Positions 51,138 to 60,290 of a DNA stretch of 64,000 nt are shown here, piece after piece. Numbering within the stretch: position 1 is the stretch's first letter; each line of letters begins with the position of its first letter. The DNA is taken from assembly GCA_965228215.1 (NCBI GenBank), contig OZ245800.1, positions 372,001-436,000 of the forward strand. Direction: 5' to 3'. A program made the position numbers and the translations under genes. The notes beneath the pieces were generated by a model that worked only from the letters and a program-made list of their open reading frames with translations, did no database searches and had not been told where the DNA came from. The stretch is from Maricaulis sp965228215. Lineage in GTDB: Bacteria > Pseudomonadota > Alphaproteobacteria > Caulobacterales > Maricaulaceae.

Positions 51138-52955
51138 CTAGGGCGCGTCCGAAGACTTGTCCATCGAGGCACCGCCCGCTTCCGTCTCGGTCGGATGCGG
51201 CGTCATCTGACCGTCCGCATCGCCCATCAGCTTCTTGATGATCGGCGAGATCAGCAGCATGCCGACGGCGATCGCCATGGCGATCATGCCGACCTGCGAA
51301 TAGACGTCCGTATAGGTCGCCTTCGCAGCGGCCACGTCCGTCAGCTGGCCGCCGATCGTCTCGGCGCCCGTGGACGAGGCAATGATGCCCGCCAGGAAGT
51401 TTGAGAGGCCGGAATACAGGAACCAGGCGCCCATCGTCATGCCGACAACGCGGGCCGGAGCCAGTTTCGTCACGGCCGACAGGCCCACCGGGGAGAGCAT
51501 CAGCTCGCCCATGGTGTGGATCCAGTAGATCAGGAAGACGAAGTACACGGCCGTCATGCCGGCTTCGCCCGACAGGCCCATGCCCGCGACGAGGGCGTAG
51601 AAGCCCAGACCGGCCATGAAGACGCCCAGGGCGAACTTGACAGGCGTGGACGGATTGCGTCCGCGCTTGGCCAGGGCGATCCACATCCACGCAATGATCG
51701 GCGCGAAGATGAAGATGAAGCCCGCATTCAGCGACTGGAAGATCGGAGCCGGGACTTCCCAGCCGAACATCGTCCGGTCAACGAGACGGTCCGTGAACAG
51801 GTTCAGCGAGGAACCCGCCTGTTCGAACAGGGCCCAGAACGGGATCTGCGCGAGCACGAAATAGATCGCTGCCAGCATCTGGCCGCGTTCACTGCCCTTC
51901 GTCTTGAAGATCGCATAACCGACCAGGAAGACGAGCATCAGAATACCCAGCGGAGCCAGGATACTGCCCATGTATTCCGGGTTCATCACCGCCGTCATGG
52001 CGATGGCGACAATGCCCAGACCGGCGAGGTAACACGCCCACTCGACATTGATCGGTCCGAAGACTTTCTGCTTCAGCTTCTCCGGGTCAGGCGGCTCGGC
52101 GCGGCCTTCCAGCCAGCCCTGGAAGAAGAGGAAGGTCAGAAGACCTGCGACCATGCCGATACCCGCCAGGCCGAACCCGTACTTCCAGCCATAGGCGATG
52201 CCGATATAGCCGATGATGATAGAGGCCAGGAAGGCACCGATATTGATACCCATGTAGAAGATGGTGAAACCGGAATCCCGCCTCGCATCCCCATAGCCGT
52301 AGAGCGTGCCGACAATCGTCGAGATATTGGCCTTCAGGAAGCCCACACCCGCGATGATCAGCGCCAGGGCCAGGTAGAGGATGTTGACGTACAGCTCCTC
52401 CTGCTCGACCCGTGTCATCTCCGTAGAGAAGGGAATGGTCGCCGGCAGACCAACCGCGGCCGGATCGGACACCACGATCTGTGTCCCGCCTTCCGCGAAG
52501 GTCATGATCGACTGTCCGGTCTCGGAAATAATGAGCTGGTTGACGTTTTCACCGCTGCCGCGGCCGTCCAGCGTGATCTCGTATTCCGCACCCTCGAAGG
52601 TCAGGATCTGTTTCGACCCGGCGCCTTCGAACGCCATCATGCCGTGTCCGGCCACCAGGAGTATGGCGCCGAATGTCACGGCTTTTCGCTGTCCCAGATA
52701 ACGGTCGGCCAGCGTTCCGCCGATGATGGTCATCACATAGACCAGCGCCGTGTAGGCACCGTAGATCAGCGTGGACTGCGAATCCGAGAACAGGAAATGC
52801 TGCGTCAGGTAAATGATCAGCAGGCCGCGCATCCCGTAATAGGAAAAGCGCTCCCACATCTCGGTGAAAAACAGAATGGCCAGTCCTTTCGGATGGCCGA
52901 AAAACGACGTGTCCTTGTTCTGGTTCACGTCCGGATTTGCCGTAGCGTCCGTCAA
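51138..52955 (-). CDS. POT-family proton-dependent peptide transporter
   Basis: A roughly 605-aa MFS transporter for di- and tripeptides. The proton-coupling motif ExxERFxYY is EMWERFSYYGMRGLL in helix 1; FYMGINIGAFLAS in helix 5 is the POT signature. About 14 helices are visible. Between helices 3 and 4 (about residues 110-187) there is a polar, beta-rich insertion (FEGAEYEITLDGRGSG and following), predicted to face the periplasm. The start is taken as TTG at 52953-52955 with GGGGAG seven bases upstream; no ATG is nearby in frame. Confidence 0.92.
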   Translation of the reverse strand: MTDATANPDVNQNKDTSFFGHPKGLAILFFTEMWERFSYYGMRGLLIIYLTQHFLFSDSQSTLIYGAYTALVYVMTIIGGTLADRYLGQRKAVTFGAILLVAGHGMMAFEGAGSKQILTFEGAEYEITLDGRGSGENVNQLIISETGQSIMTFAEGGTQIVVSDPAAVGLPATIPFSTEMTRVEQEELYVNILYLALALIIAGVGFLKANISTIVGTLYGYGDARRDSGFTIFYMGINIGAFLASIIIGYIGIAYGWKYGFGLAGIGMVAGLLTFLFFQGWLEGRAEPPDPEKLKQKVFGPINVEWACYLAGLGIVAIAMTAVMNPEYMGSILAPLGILMLVFLVGYAIFKTKGSERGQMLAAIYFVLAQIPFWALFEQAGSSLNLFTDRLVDRTMFGWEVPAPIFQSLNAGFIFIFAPIIAWMWIALAKRGRNPSTPVKFALGVFMAGLGFYALVAGMGLSGEAGMTAVYFVFLIYWIHTMGELMLSPVGLSAVTKLAPARVVGMTMGAWFLYSGLSNFLAGIIASSTGAETIGGQLTDVAAAKATYTDVYSQVGMIAMAIAVGMLLISPIIKKLMGDADGQMTPHPTETEAGGASMDKSSDAP

Positions 52956-53130
52956 TATGGTCTCCCCATGCCCGCCTACCCCGCGGACCTTTTTCTCGGG
53001 GCGCACTTGATCATGCGAGCGCCGCAGGCTCAAGCCTCCGGCACCGCTTCAAACGTTCATCTAGGTTACAAATTCGGGCCGATCGCCTGTCCGCATGCGG
53101 AGAATGGAACGGGCAGTGGCGAGACCGGAC

Positions 53131-54504
53131 CTAGTAGGCGCTCTGGGTGAAAACCGGCTCTATCGAACCGTTCCATTCCGTCTCGAACGTCTCGATCAGG
53201 CATTCCGCGCGGGTGCGGCCCGTGGCGACGATCTCGTCGAGATCATCCAGGAAATGGCCTTCATTCTCGCCATAGCCGTTCAGACGGCGGCGCTGGTTGA
53301 GACCCTCGCGGGAGATCGCCAGGACCTCCTTGGCGACATCCTGCAGGGAACCATCGCGGAAACCGGCCCGCAATCCGTGTCGGGCCGCAGCGAGACGCAA
53401 GCCCTCGCGCTCATCGGCGGTCCAGTCCTTCACCAGATCCCAGGCGGCATCGAGCGCCGTGCCATCGTACAGCAGGCCAACCCAGAAGGCGGGCAGTGCG
53501 CACAGCGTGTTCCAGGGTCCACTGTCGGCACCGCGCATTTCCAGGAAGGTCTTCAGGCGCACTTCCGGGAATAGGGTGGAGAGATGGTCTTCCCAATCGC
53601 TCATCACGGGTTTCTCGCCCGGCAGGAGCGGCAGGCGCCCGTCCAGGAAATCGCGGAAGCTCATGCCGGTGGCGTCGTTGTAACGCCCCTCGCGCTTGAC
53701 GAAATACATCGGCACGTCCAGCGCCCACTCGACATAACGCTCAAAGCCCATGCCGTCCTCGAAGGCGAAGGGCAGCATGCCGGTCCGGTTGTTGTCGGTG
53801 TCGGTCCAGATGTGGGCGCGATAGGAGAGATAGCCGTTCAGGCCGCCATCGGCGAAGGGCGAATTGGCAAACAGGGCCGTGGCGAGCGGCTGCAGGGCGA
53901 GCGAGACGCGCAGCTTTTTCACCATGTCGGCTTCGTCGGAGAAATCGAGATTTGTCTGCACGGTGCAGGAACGGAACATCATCTGATGCCCCAGCGTGCC
54001 CACCTTGGGCATGTAGGCCTTCATGACCTCATAGCGCGCCTTGGGCATCATCGGCGTGTCTTCCAGCGACCATTTCGGCGAGAAGCCGAGGCCCAGGAAA
54101 CCGGCGCCGATCTCGTCGGCGACCTCGCGCACTTCACGCAAATGCTTGTTCACCTCGGCGCAGGTCTCGTGGACATTGTCCAGCGGCGCGCCGGAGAGTT
54201 CGAACTGTCCGCCCGGTTCCAGCGTGATGGATGCACCATTGCGCTTGAGCGCCACAACGACACCGGCTTCCTCGATGGGCTGCCAGTCGAAACGCTGCAG
54301 GCCCGTGAGCATTTTCTCGACGCTCGGACCGTCTGACGTGTAGGGAAGCGGGGTGTGATCGCCCAGCGCGAAGCCGAATTTCTCGTGCTCCGTACCGATG
54401 CGGAAATCCTCGACGGGCTTGCTGCCGGCCGCGAGATACTCTGCCAGCTGACCGATATGCTCGATCGGAGCGCCTTCGCCGCCCTGGTTATACGTCCCGC
54501 TCAT
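53131..54504 (-). CDS. gshA: Glutamate-cysteine ligase (plant/alphaproteobacterial type)
   Basis: A 457-aa enzyme for the first step of glutathione synthesis, joining glutamate and cysteine with ATP. GTEHEKFGFAL, SITLEPGGQFELSGAP and MMFRSCTVQTNLDFSDE place it in the plant-like GCS2 class rather than the E. coli GshA class. Glutathione synthesis fits the thiol and peroxide enzymes nearby. The ATG at 54502-54504 has GCAGGGG upstream. The next gene on the other strand starts 175 bases away. Confidence 0.95.
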   Translation of the reverse strand: MSGTYNQGGEGAPIEHIGQLAEYLAAGSKPVEDFRIGTEHEKFGFALGDHTPLPYTSDGPSVEKMLTGLQRFDWQPIEEAGVVVALKRNGASITLEPGGQFELSGAPLDNVHETCAEVNKHLREVREVADEIGAGFLGLGFSPKWSLEDTPMMPKARYEVMKAYMPKVGTLGHQMMFRSCTVQTNLDFSDEADMVKKLRVSLALQPLATALFANSPFADGGLNGYLSYRAHIWTDTDNNRTGMLPFAFEDGMGFERYVEWALDVPMYFVKREGRYNDATGMSFRDFLDGRLPLLPGEKPVMSDWEDHLSTLFPEVRLKTFLEMRGADSGPWNTLCALPAFWVGLLYDGTALDAAWDLVKDWTADEREGLRLAAARHGLRAGFRDGSLQDVAKEVLAISREGLNQRRRLNGYGENEGHFLDDLDEIVATGRTRAECLIETFETEWNGSIEPVFTQSAY

Positions 54505-54678
54505 GCCTGCACCCCTGCCGGTTCAATGTCCTCAACAGATATGGGGGTGTTCGCGCAGGAACAAGGGGGGGCCGCTGACAATCACAACCTTTTGAGCCGC
54601 TTGGACCGCGCCCCTGACTTTAACCCCATTTCCCGTTAAGATCGCAGTTATGGAAGGTGTGTCGGCGGAGGGGAACTG

Positions 54679-56202
54679 ATGCATTTCTGGTCCGGAGTAT
54701 TCGCCGCATTGGTCGTTTCCGTCGCTGTCCACGCGCAGCCGGATGAGTACCGTATCGGCGACTCGGTCGAATTTTACGAACAGGGCTGGTACTTCAATCT
54801 TGACGGTCAGGAGCTGACTGATCTCGTGCAGACAGCCTCCGAAGAGAATAATCGGGTCGCGACCGTCGCGGGATATCACGTCACTGGCGCGGGCACGCGG
54901 TTTGTCGCCCGGGTTGTCGACCAACCGCCCCCCCGCAGGCTTGGCCTTGTCGATAATCCCAACTGGTACGCTTGGTACGTCTACGCCGATCTGACGCGAG
55001 CAAACCTTTACGAGTACATCGACCGCTTCCACTATCGCCAGAACTTCAGGATTCGGATGGACTCCTACTACACGCCCCAGGGCGTTCGTTATGTCGTAGT
55101 GATGCACCGGCGCAATGAGCACCGCGATGACACCTCCTACCGGCAAAACGAACTTGTAGGCCTGCTCAATCCACAATGGGCGCAGAGTATTCAGTCGGTC
55201 ATACGCTCCGGTGACCATCCGTACAGCACGTCTTCAGCCGTTACGCCGCGGGGAGAGGTGGAGTTTTCTGCGCTCATCAATCCCGGGCGATACTTCGACA
55301 CCAATTTCAGGCAAAACCCGCAATGGGAGATGACCGCGCCAAGGTTTGAGACGTGGCATGAACAATCGCTCGCTCAAAACATGCCTGTGCACCACTTTGA
55401 CATGACACCGGGCTTGCGCGGCGGGCCGGTGCGTTACTCTGGACTGGCTTATGACGGAGCGGGGCATACCTGGTACAACGCTTGGGACGGTCGTGGCGGT
55501 GCCGGACAGACCCTCGTTTTGGAAATTCCCGGACGCCAGCTCGCCGAACGCCTCGCACAGATCTCCGAACAGGGACGCTATATCCGCCTCGCGAATGCTG
55601 TCGAACGCTACCATGGCGGAGGACCGGAAAATGATGTCGTCTATGCCCTGGTTGTTTCGGGCTCGGAACCACTTCCCGACCTACCCCTTGGGGCTGACCC
55701 TTGGGGTCATGAACGCGGCCCCGAAATCATCTTGGCGGAACCGACGCGGCCGCCGCCTCCAGCACCCGACTCAATCCTGAATCCTGTCGAGTTCGCCGAA
55801 ACCAAACCGCCTCGTGTCGAGCCCAGCCTTGTTCAAACAGGGTCCGCAGGAGCAAGCGAGACTACAATTCTGGGAAACTCACACGGGCTCGACGAGATCC
55901 GGGACCACATCCGTGACGATATTCACGCCTTGCGCATCCACATAATCGTGAAGCGCCATGGTCGACTTGATTGGACAGTGGAACCGGAAGGGCCCGTTCG
56001 CCTGGATGACCCGGAACACTGGTATCATCTCGACAGCCGGTCGCTCATGTCCAACCCCGCCGTGTTCGAGCAGATCATCCGTGCGCGACTCCGTTCTCAG
56101 GGAATAACGCCAAGTGGCAACTTCAGGATCAACACATCGGGCATGATCCGCAGAGGCGGAATAATCGCCGGCACCAACATCGGTGGAGGGCTCGTGAATT
56201 GA
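54679..56202 (+). CDS. Secreted protein with four degenerate ~45-residue repeats, unknown function
   Basis: A 507-aa protein with a signal peptide (VFAALVVSVAVHAQ). Four degenerate repeats are visible at about 37-80, 97-143, 216-261 and 275-327, each with a helix then a strand pattern ending in G-x-R-(Y/F)-x-x-x-V: GTRFVARVV, GVRYVVVMH, PVRYSGLAY, DVVYALVV. This recalls the bacterial tandem repeat (BTRD1, polyglycine-hydrolase-like) module. A Pro-rich linker (about 355-380) leads to a C-terminal domain of about 125 residues I do not recognise. GGAGGGG precedes the ATG. The next gene overlaps its stop, so the two products likely act together outside the cytoplasm. Confidence 0.7.
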   Translation: MHFWSGVFAALVVSVAVHAQPDEYRIGDSVEFYEQGWYFNLDGQELTDLVQTASEENNRVATVAGYHVTGAGTRFVARVVDQPPPRRLGLVDNPNWYAWYVYADLTRANLYEYIDRFHYRQNFRIRMDSYYTPQGVRYVVVMHRRNEHRDDTSYRQNELVGLLNPQWAQSIQSVIRSGDHPYSTSSAVTPRGEVEFSALINPGRYFDTNFRQNPQWEMTAPRFETWHEQSLAQNMPVHHFDMTPGLRGGPVRYSGLAYDGAGHTWYNAWDGRGGAGQTLVLEIPGRQLAERLAQISEQGRYIRLANAVERYHGGGPENDVVYALVVSGSEPLPDLPLGADPWGHERGPEIILAEPTRPPPPAPDSILNPVEFAETKPPRVEPSLVQTGSAGASETTILGNSHGLDEIRDHIRDDIHALRIHIIVKRHGRLDWTVEPEGPVRLDDPEHWYHLDSRSLMSNPAVFEQIIRARLRSQGITPSGNFRINTSGMIRRGGIIAGTNIGGGLVN

Positions 56203-56993
56203 GGTCTTTGCTTCTCACGCTTGCGCTTCTGCTGGTCGTGCCGCACGCGGCAAAGGCACAAGACCCATCTCCGGATGGTCTTGTTGCGATGGCCATATCT
56301 GCGCGCATCCTGGATGATCCAGCACCAGAGGGCGACGCGGTTCAATTCTCGGATGGCGTTCAGGCCTATCTCCGCAGCCTCGACCTCTCGCGGCCTCGCT
56401 TCGAGAGCGGCGAGATTGCACCGATATCCTCGGTCGAGGAAGCCAATGGCGATCATACAATCATATTTGGTCTGTCATTCCCGGAGGAAACCGGGCGTCG
56501 CCTCTTGGCGTTCGTAGAGGCTCGCTACACGCCCAATCCAAAGCTGATCCACGTGACTACGGTTGAATTCTTCTGGACATCGCCGGAGTCGCCAGAGTTT
56601 CAGGCCCGCATCATTCCACGAAACACGCTCTCACCGTCTCGGCCGAGGGCCAGCAGCTACGCTCAAAGTGTCAGTCTTCTTGGCGAGATCACCGCTGCCG
56701 CGATCGACCCCGGGTCCGCAGAATCTGCAGACGGCGCCTACGCTGTCTTCTTCACCGACCGTGTGGCCCTCGATGCCCGCGTCCGCGTCACCTATGCAAG
56801 CAGCGAGGATGGCGACGCCATCCGCGAGGTCAACGCCTATCGTCTCGATGAAACAGGTTGGCCCATCATCCACATTCCAGCCGATGAGGTGGAGCTTGGC
56901 TATCTTCAGATCCGATACACACCGGGTTCAGATCGCCCGCGAGACGAACGTGAGGAGATAGTGCTCGGCGCTTGGTATACGGCCCGGTTCTAA
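56199..56993 (+). CDS. Secreted protein of unknown function, partner of the repeat protein
   Basis: A 264-aa protein with a signal peptide (LLLTLALLLVVPHAAKAQ). The rest is beta-rich without recognised motif; segments include FGLSFPEETGRRLLAFVEAR and a C-terminal half starting at SLLGEITAAAIDPGSA. No cysteine is present in the mature part. The TTG start overlaps the upstream TGA (TTGA) with GGAGG nine bases ahead, so it is translated with the repeat protein. The two genes have lower GC than their housekeeping neighbours (gshA, rsmE) and may be an acquired unit. Confidence 0.65.
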   Translation: MRSLLLTLALLLVVPHAAKAQDPSPDGLVAMAISARILDDPAPEGDAVQFSDGVQAYLRSLDLSRPRFESGEIAPISSVEEANGDHTIIFGLSFPEETGRRLLAFVEARYTPNPKLIHVTTVEFFWTSPESPEFQARIIPRNTLSPSRPRASSYAQSVSLLGEITAAAIDPGSAESADGAYAVFFTDRVALDARVRVTYASSEDGDAIREVNAYRLDETGWPIIHIPADEVELGYLQIRYTPGSDRPRDEREEIVLGAWYTARF

Positions 56994-57754
56994 CCCCAAT
57001 CCCCGCGCCCGGCCTGCCAGAGCGTCAGTGCGGCGATCGCGGCGGTTTCCGCGCGCAGGATGCGCGGCCCCAGCGTGACAGCGCGGACATAGGGCAAGGC
57101 GCGCAGGCGGTCTCTTTCCTCGACCGAGAACCCGCCTTCCGGACCGATCAGGATGGCCGCCGGGCCGTCCGGCATCTCGCGGAGCACGTCCAGCATGGGC
57201 GCGCCACGGCCGGTCTCGCCGCCCCAGGGGCGTTCGCCATCATCCCCGGCCTCGTCGCAATAGATCAGCGTGCGGGCCTCGTCCCAGCCGTCCAGGACAG
57301 CTTCGAGCCGGTCGGCGTCGTGGATGGCCGGCAGGTCGAGGCGTTCGGTCTGTTCGGCGGCTTCCTTGGCGATGGCTTCGAAACGGTCGAGACGCAGACG
57401 TTCGGACTGCGTGCGCGCCGTGATCACAGGACGGATCTCCGCCACGCCGAGTTCGGTTGCCTTTTCCACAATCAATTCATTCTTCTGGCGCTTCACAGGC
57501 GCGAAGAGCAGCCAGAGGTCCGGCACGCCCGTCTGCGGGCGGTTCTGCGTCTGGCAGGCGAGGATCGCAGCCTTCTTATGGGCCTGCGCCACAACGGCCT
57601 GCCATTCGCCATCGCGTCCGTTGAACAGGCGAATCCCATCACCCTCACTGCGTCGCATGACATTGATCAGATAGTGGCTGTCTTCCCGGGACAGCGGCAC
57701 GGCCTGGCCATCACCCAGGGGCAGATCGAGGAAAAGGCGCGGATCATTGCTCAT
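56990..57754 (-). CDS. rsmE: 16S rRNA (uracil1498-N3)-methyltransferase
   Basis: A 254-aa SPOUT methyltransferase acting on 16S rRNA U1498. The C-terminal knot carries AILIGPEGGFSVEERDRL and VTLGPRILRAETAAIAAL; the N-terminal PUA-like domain has the SHYLINVMR strand. The ATG at 57752-57754 (MSNDPRLFLDLP) fits the family; the frame is open another 38 codons upstream, into the ubiA 5' region, without similarity. Its stop overlaps the stop of the convergent gene by three bases. Confidence 0.96.
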   Translation of the reverse strand: MSNDPRLFLDLPLGDGQAVPLSREDSHYLINVMRRSEGDGIRLFNGRDGEWQAVVAQAHKKAAILACQTQNRPQTGVPDLWLLFAPVKRQKNELIVEKATELGVAEIRPVITARTQSERLRLDRFEAIAKEAAEQTERLDLPAIHDADRLEAVLDGWDEARTLIYCDEAGDDGERPWGGETGRGAPMLDVLREMPDGPAAILIGPEGGFSVEERDRLRALPYVRAVTLGPRILRAETAAIAALTLWQAGRGDWG

Positions 57755-57830
57755 ATGTCCGCTTTGCCCCGCACGCCCCTGCGACGTCAACCTGCCTTGA
57801 TCTCGCCCCTTCGCTTTGCGAAAGGGGGGC

Positions 57831-58757
57831 ATGCTCCTGAACTTTGATCGCCGAGTCGCCGACTCCATTCCGAAAACCTGGGTCGATACCGCGCCGGAAA
57901 GGCTGCGGCCGTATCTGCGTCTGGCGCGCTATGACCGGCCGATCGGTTTCTGGCTGCTGGCCCTGCCCTGCTGGATGGGATTGCTGCTGGCCCGCGTCGG
58001 CGAGGGGCTGGGCCTGATCGATCTCTGGTACGCAATCCTGTTCGCCGTCGGCGCCATCGCCATGCGCGGGGCGGGCTGTACCTATAATGACATCATCGAC
58101 CGCGATCTCGACCGCCAGGTCGCGCGCACGGCTGACCGTCCGCTCGCGGCCGGTACGATCTCGCTGAAATCCGCCTGGATCTTCCTGGCCGCACAGACAG
58201 GTGTGGGTCTGCTGGTTCTGCTGCAACTGCCCTGGCTGGCAGTCTTCGTCGGACTGGCCTCGCTGCTTCTCGTGGCGGCCTATCCCTTCATGAAACGCAT
58301 CACCTGGTGGCCGCAGGCCTGGCTGGGCCTGACGTTCAACTGGGGCATCCCGGTCGCCTACACGGCAGCGGCCGGCTCCATCGACGCCACGATGATTGCG
58401 CTCTACGCCGCCGCCGTGTTCTGGACGCTGGGTTATGACACGATCTACGCGCACCAGGATGTGGATGATGACGCCATGATCGGCGTCCGCTCGACCGCGC
58501 GGCTCTTCGGCGAACATTCGCAATGGTGGATCGCCGGCTTCTACGGCCTGTCCGCCAGCCTCGCGGGCGTGGCAATCGTGCTGCAACAGGCCTCGCCCTG
58601 GATCGTCATCGGGTTCGCGCTCTACGCCGCGCATCTGTTCGACCAGATCCGCCGCCTCGACATAACCGACGGTGCGGCCTGCCTCGCCCTTTTCAAGTCC
58701 AACCGGATCACCGGTCTCCTTCTCTGCGCGACACTCCTCATCGGCGCAATCGTTTGA
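57831..58757 (+). CDS. ubiA: 4-hydroxybenzoate polyprenyltransferase
   Basis: A 308-aa membrane prenyltransferase placing the polyprenyl tail on 4-hydroxybenzoate in ubiquinone synthesis. The two Asp-rich motifs are NDIIDRDLDRQVARTADRPL and YDTIYAHQDVDDD; RLARYDRPIGFWLLALPCW near the N-terminus is typical. About nine helices are visible. GAAAGGGGGG directly precedes the ATG; a TTG five codons upstream is possible. It is divergent from rsmE. Confidence 0.95.
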   Translation: MLLNFDRRVADSIPKTWVDTAPERLRPYLRLARYDRPIGFWLLALPCWMGLLLARVGEGLGLIDLWYAILFAVGAIAMRGAGCTYNDIIDRDLDRQVARTADRPLAAGTISLKSAWIFLAAQTGVGLLVLLQLPWLAVFVGLASLLLVAAYPFMKRITWWPQAWLGLTFNWGIPVAYTAAAGSIDATMIALYAAAVFWTLGYDTIYAHQDVDDDAMIGVRSTARLFGEHSQWWIAGFYGLSASLAGVAIVLQQASPWIVIGFALYAAHLFDQIRRLDITDGAACLALFKSNRITGLLLCATLLIGAIV

Positions 58758-58793
58758 CGCTGCCCGTCCGACCTGTCTTGATACGGGTTCACT

Positions 58794-58808
58794 CCGTTCA
58801 GCGAACGG
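58794..58808. promoter_or_regulatory. Inverted repeat CCGTTC-AGC-GAACGG ahead of the M16 cluster
   Basis: A perfect 6-bp inverted repeat with 3-base spacer, ending six bases before the GGGAGG ribosome site of the first M16 gene. It could be an operator or a short leader hairpin. No regulator is suggested by the neighbours. Confidence 0.35.
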
Positions 58809-58826
58809 GGGATTGGGAGGGTGTGT

Positions 58827-60290
58827 ATGCGTAACGGGTTCAGGGCCCTGACAGCCCTGCTGTGCCTGGCGGGAGTATCGATGTCCGCGCCGGCGCAGGC
58901 GGGTTCATTCGAACATGATCTGGCTCATACCGGCCTGCTGGAAACCACGTCCAGCGGCCTCGACCTGCCGATCGAATACCACCGCCTGGACAATGGCCTG
59001 CGCATCGTCCTGGCCGAGGATCATTCCGTACCGACCACCACGGTCGCCGTGTATTTCGGTGTCGGCTTCCGCAATGAACCGCGCAACCGCACCGGTTTCG
59101 CCCACCTGTTCGAACATCTCTTCTTCATGGGTTCGAACCGCATGCCGGGCGAGAATTTCTACGGCTATGTCTCGAACATGGGCGGGATCGCCAACGCCTC
59201 GACCCGGCTCGACTTCACCAATTACTTCGCCGTGGTGCCGTCCAACGCACTGCAGGCGATGCTGTGGGCGGAAGCGGCCCGGATGGCCTCGCCGGCCCTC
59301 GATCCGGCCGAGCTGGAAAACCAGCGCAATGTGGTGCGCAACGAGATCTACATGAATGTCGAGGACCAGGCCTATGGCGGCTGGACCTGGATCGACCTGC
59401 CTATGGCGGCGAACGAGAACTGGCACAACGCGCATAATTTCTACGGCGATCTGAGCGATATCGAGGCCGCGACCGTGACCGAGGCCCAGGCGTTTTTCCG
59501 GGATTATTACCGGCCCAGCAACGCGGTTCTCGTGATTGCCGGCGATTTCGACCCGGCCGAGACGATGGGCTGGATCGAGGCGGAATTCGGCCATATCCCG
59601 AACCGCCGCGCCCCGGCTCCGATCGATACGAGCGAGCCGCGTCAGACGCAGGAGAAATTCGCTGTTCGCGATGATCCGCTGGCGACACAGCCGGCCCTGG
59701 CCGTGGGCTATCACATGCCCGAGCGCGGCACGCCGGAATATTACGCCATGGCGATCATCGACCAGATCCTGCTGCATGGCGGCGATGCCCGCCTGCGCCA
59801 GCGCCTGGTCGACCAGCGCGGCTATTCCTCGGAAATCGGCGGCGGGATCAACCTGCTGGGCAACGCATTCAACTATAACGGCCCGATGCTGTGGACGGCC
59901 TCGCTGATCCATGGTGGCGAGTTCAGCCGCGACCAGATCCTCGCCGATCTCGACCTGGAGATGGAACGCCTGCGTACCGAGCTGGTGACGCCGGCTGAAT
60001 TGCGCCGCGCCCGCGCCAAGCTGATGACCGATTTCTACGCCGGGCTGGAAAACTCGACCCGGTTCGGCCTGGTGGATCTGCTCGCCAGCTTCACCCTGTT
60101 CGATGATGATCCCTGGCGGATCAACAATATCCAGGCCGGGTTCGACGAGGTCACGCCGGAACTGATCCAGCGCACCGCGCGGGAGTATCTGCGCTCGAGC
60201 AATCGTACCGTGCTGGAAGTCCGGCCGGGACCGGCCCGGACGGCCCAATCTCCGGCGACTAGTGCGCGCAATGCGGGGAGCCGGCCATGA
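58827..60290 (+). CDS. M16 zinc peptidase, catalytic subunit, pair 1
   Basis: A 487-aa secreted peptidase of the pitrilysin/processing-peptidase class. After a signal peptide (LTALLCLAGVSMSAPAQA) comes the inverted zinc motif HxxEH as HLFEH at residues 93-97, with the further Glu in NVVRNEIYMN. The M16 C-terminal domain (about 215-400) has NLLGNAFNYNGPMLW. It should degrade small peptides in the periplasm. It pairs with the following inactive M16 gene (ATGA overlap). A closely similar paralogue lies at 61.8 kb. The ATG at 58827 has GGGAGG upstream. Confidence 0.94.
   Translation: MRNGFRALTALLCLAGVSMSAPAQAGSFEHDLAHTGLLETTSSGLDLPIEYHRLDNGLRIVLAEDHSVPTTTVAVYFGVGFRNEPRNRTGFAHLFEHLFFMGSNRMPGENFYGYVSNMGGIANASTRLDFTNYFAVVPSNALQAMLWAEAARMASPALDPAELENQRNVVRNEIYMNVEDQAYGGWTWIDLPMAANENWHNAHNFYGDLSDIEAATVTEAQAFFRDYYRPSNAVLVIAGDFDPAETMGWIEAEFGHIPNRRAPAPIDTSEPRQTQEKFAVRDDPLATQPALAVGYHMPERGTPEYYAMAIIDQILLHGGDARLRQRLVDQRGYSSEIGGGINLLGNAFNYNGPMLWTASLIHGGEFSRDQILADLDLEMERLRTELVTPAELRRARAKLMTDFYAGLENSTRFGLVDLLASFTLFDDDPWRINNIQAGFDEVTPELIQRTAREYLRSSNRTVLEVRPGPARTAQSPATSARNAGSRP

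Noticed and set aside
54532..55218. A 228-codon open frame opposite the start of the 507-aa gene
   Set aside because: No ribosome site or signature; the plus-strand gene has a ribosome site, a signal peptide and a coupled downstream gene.
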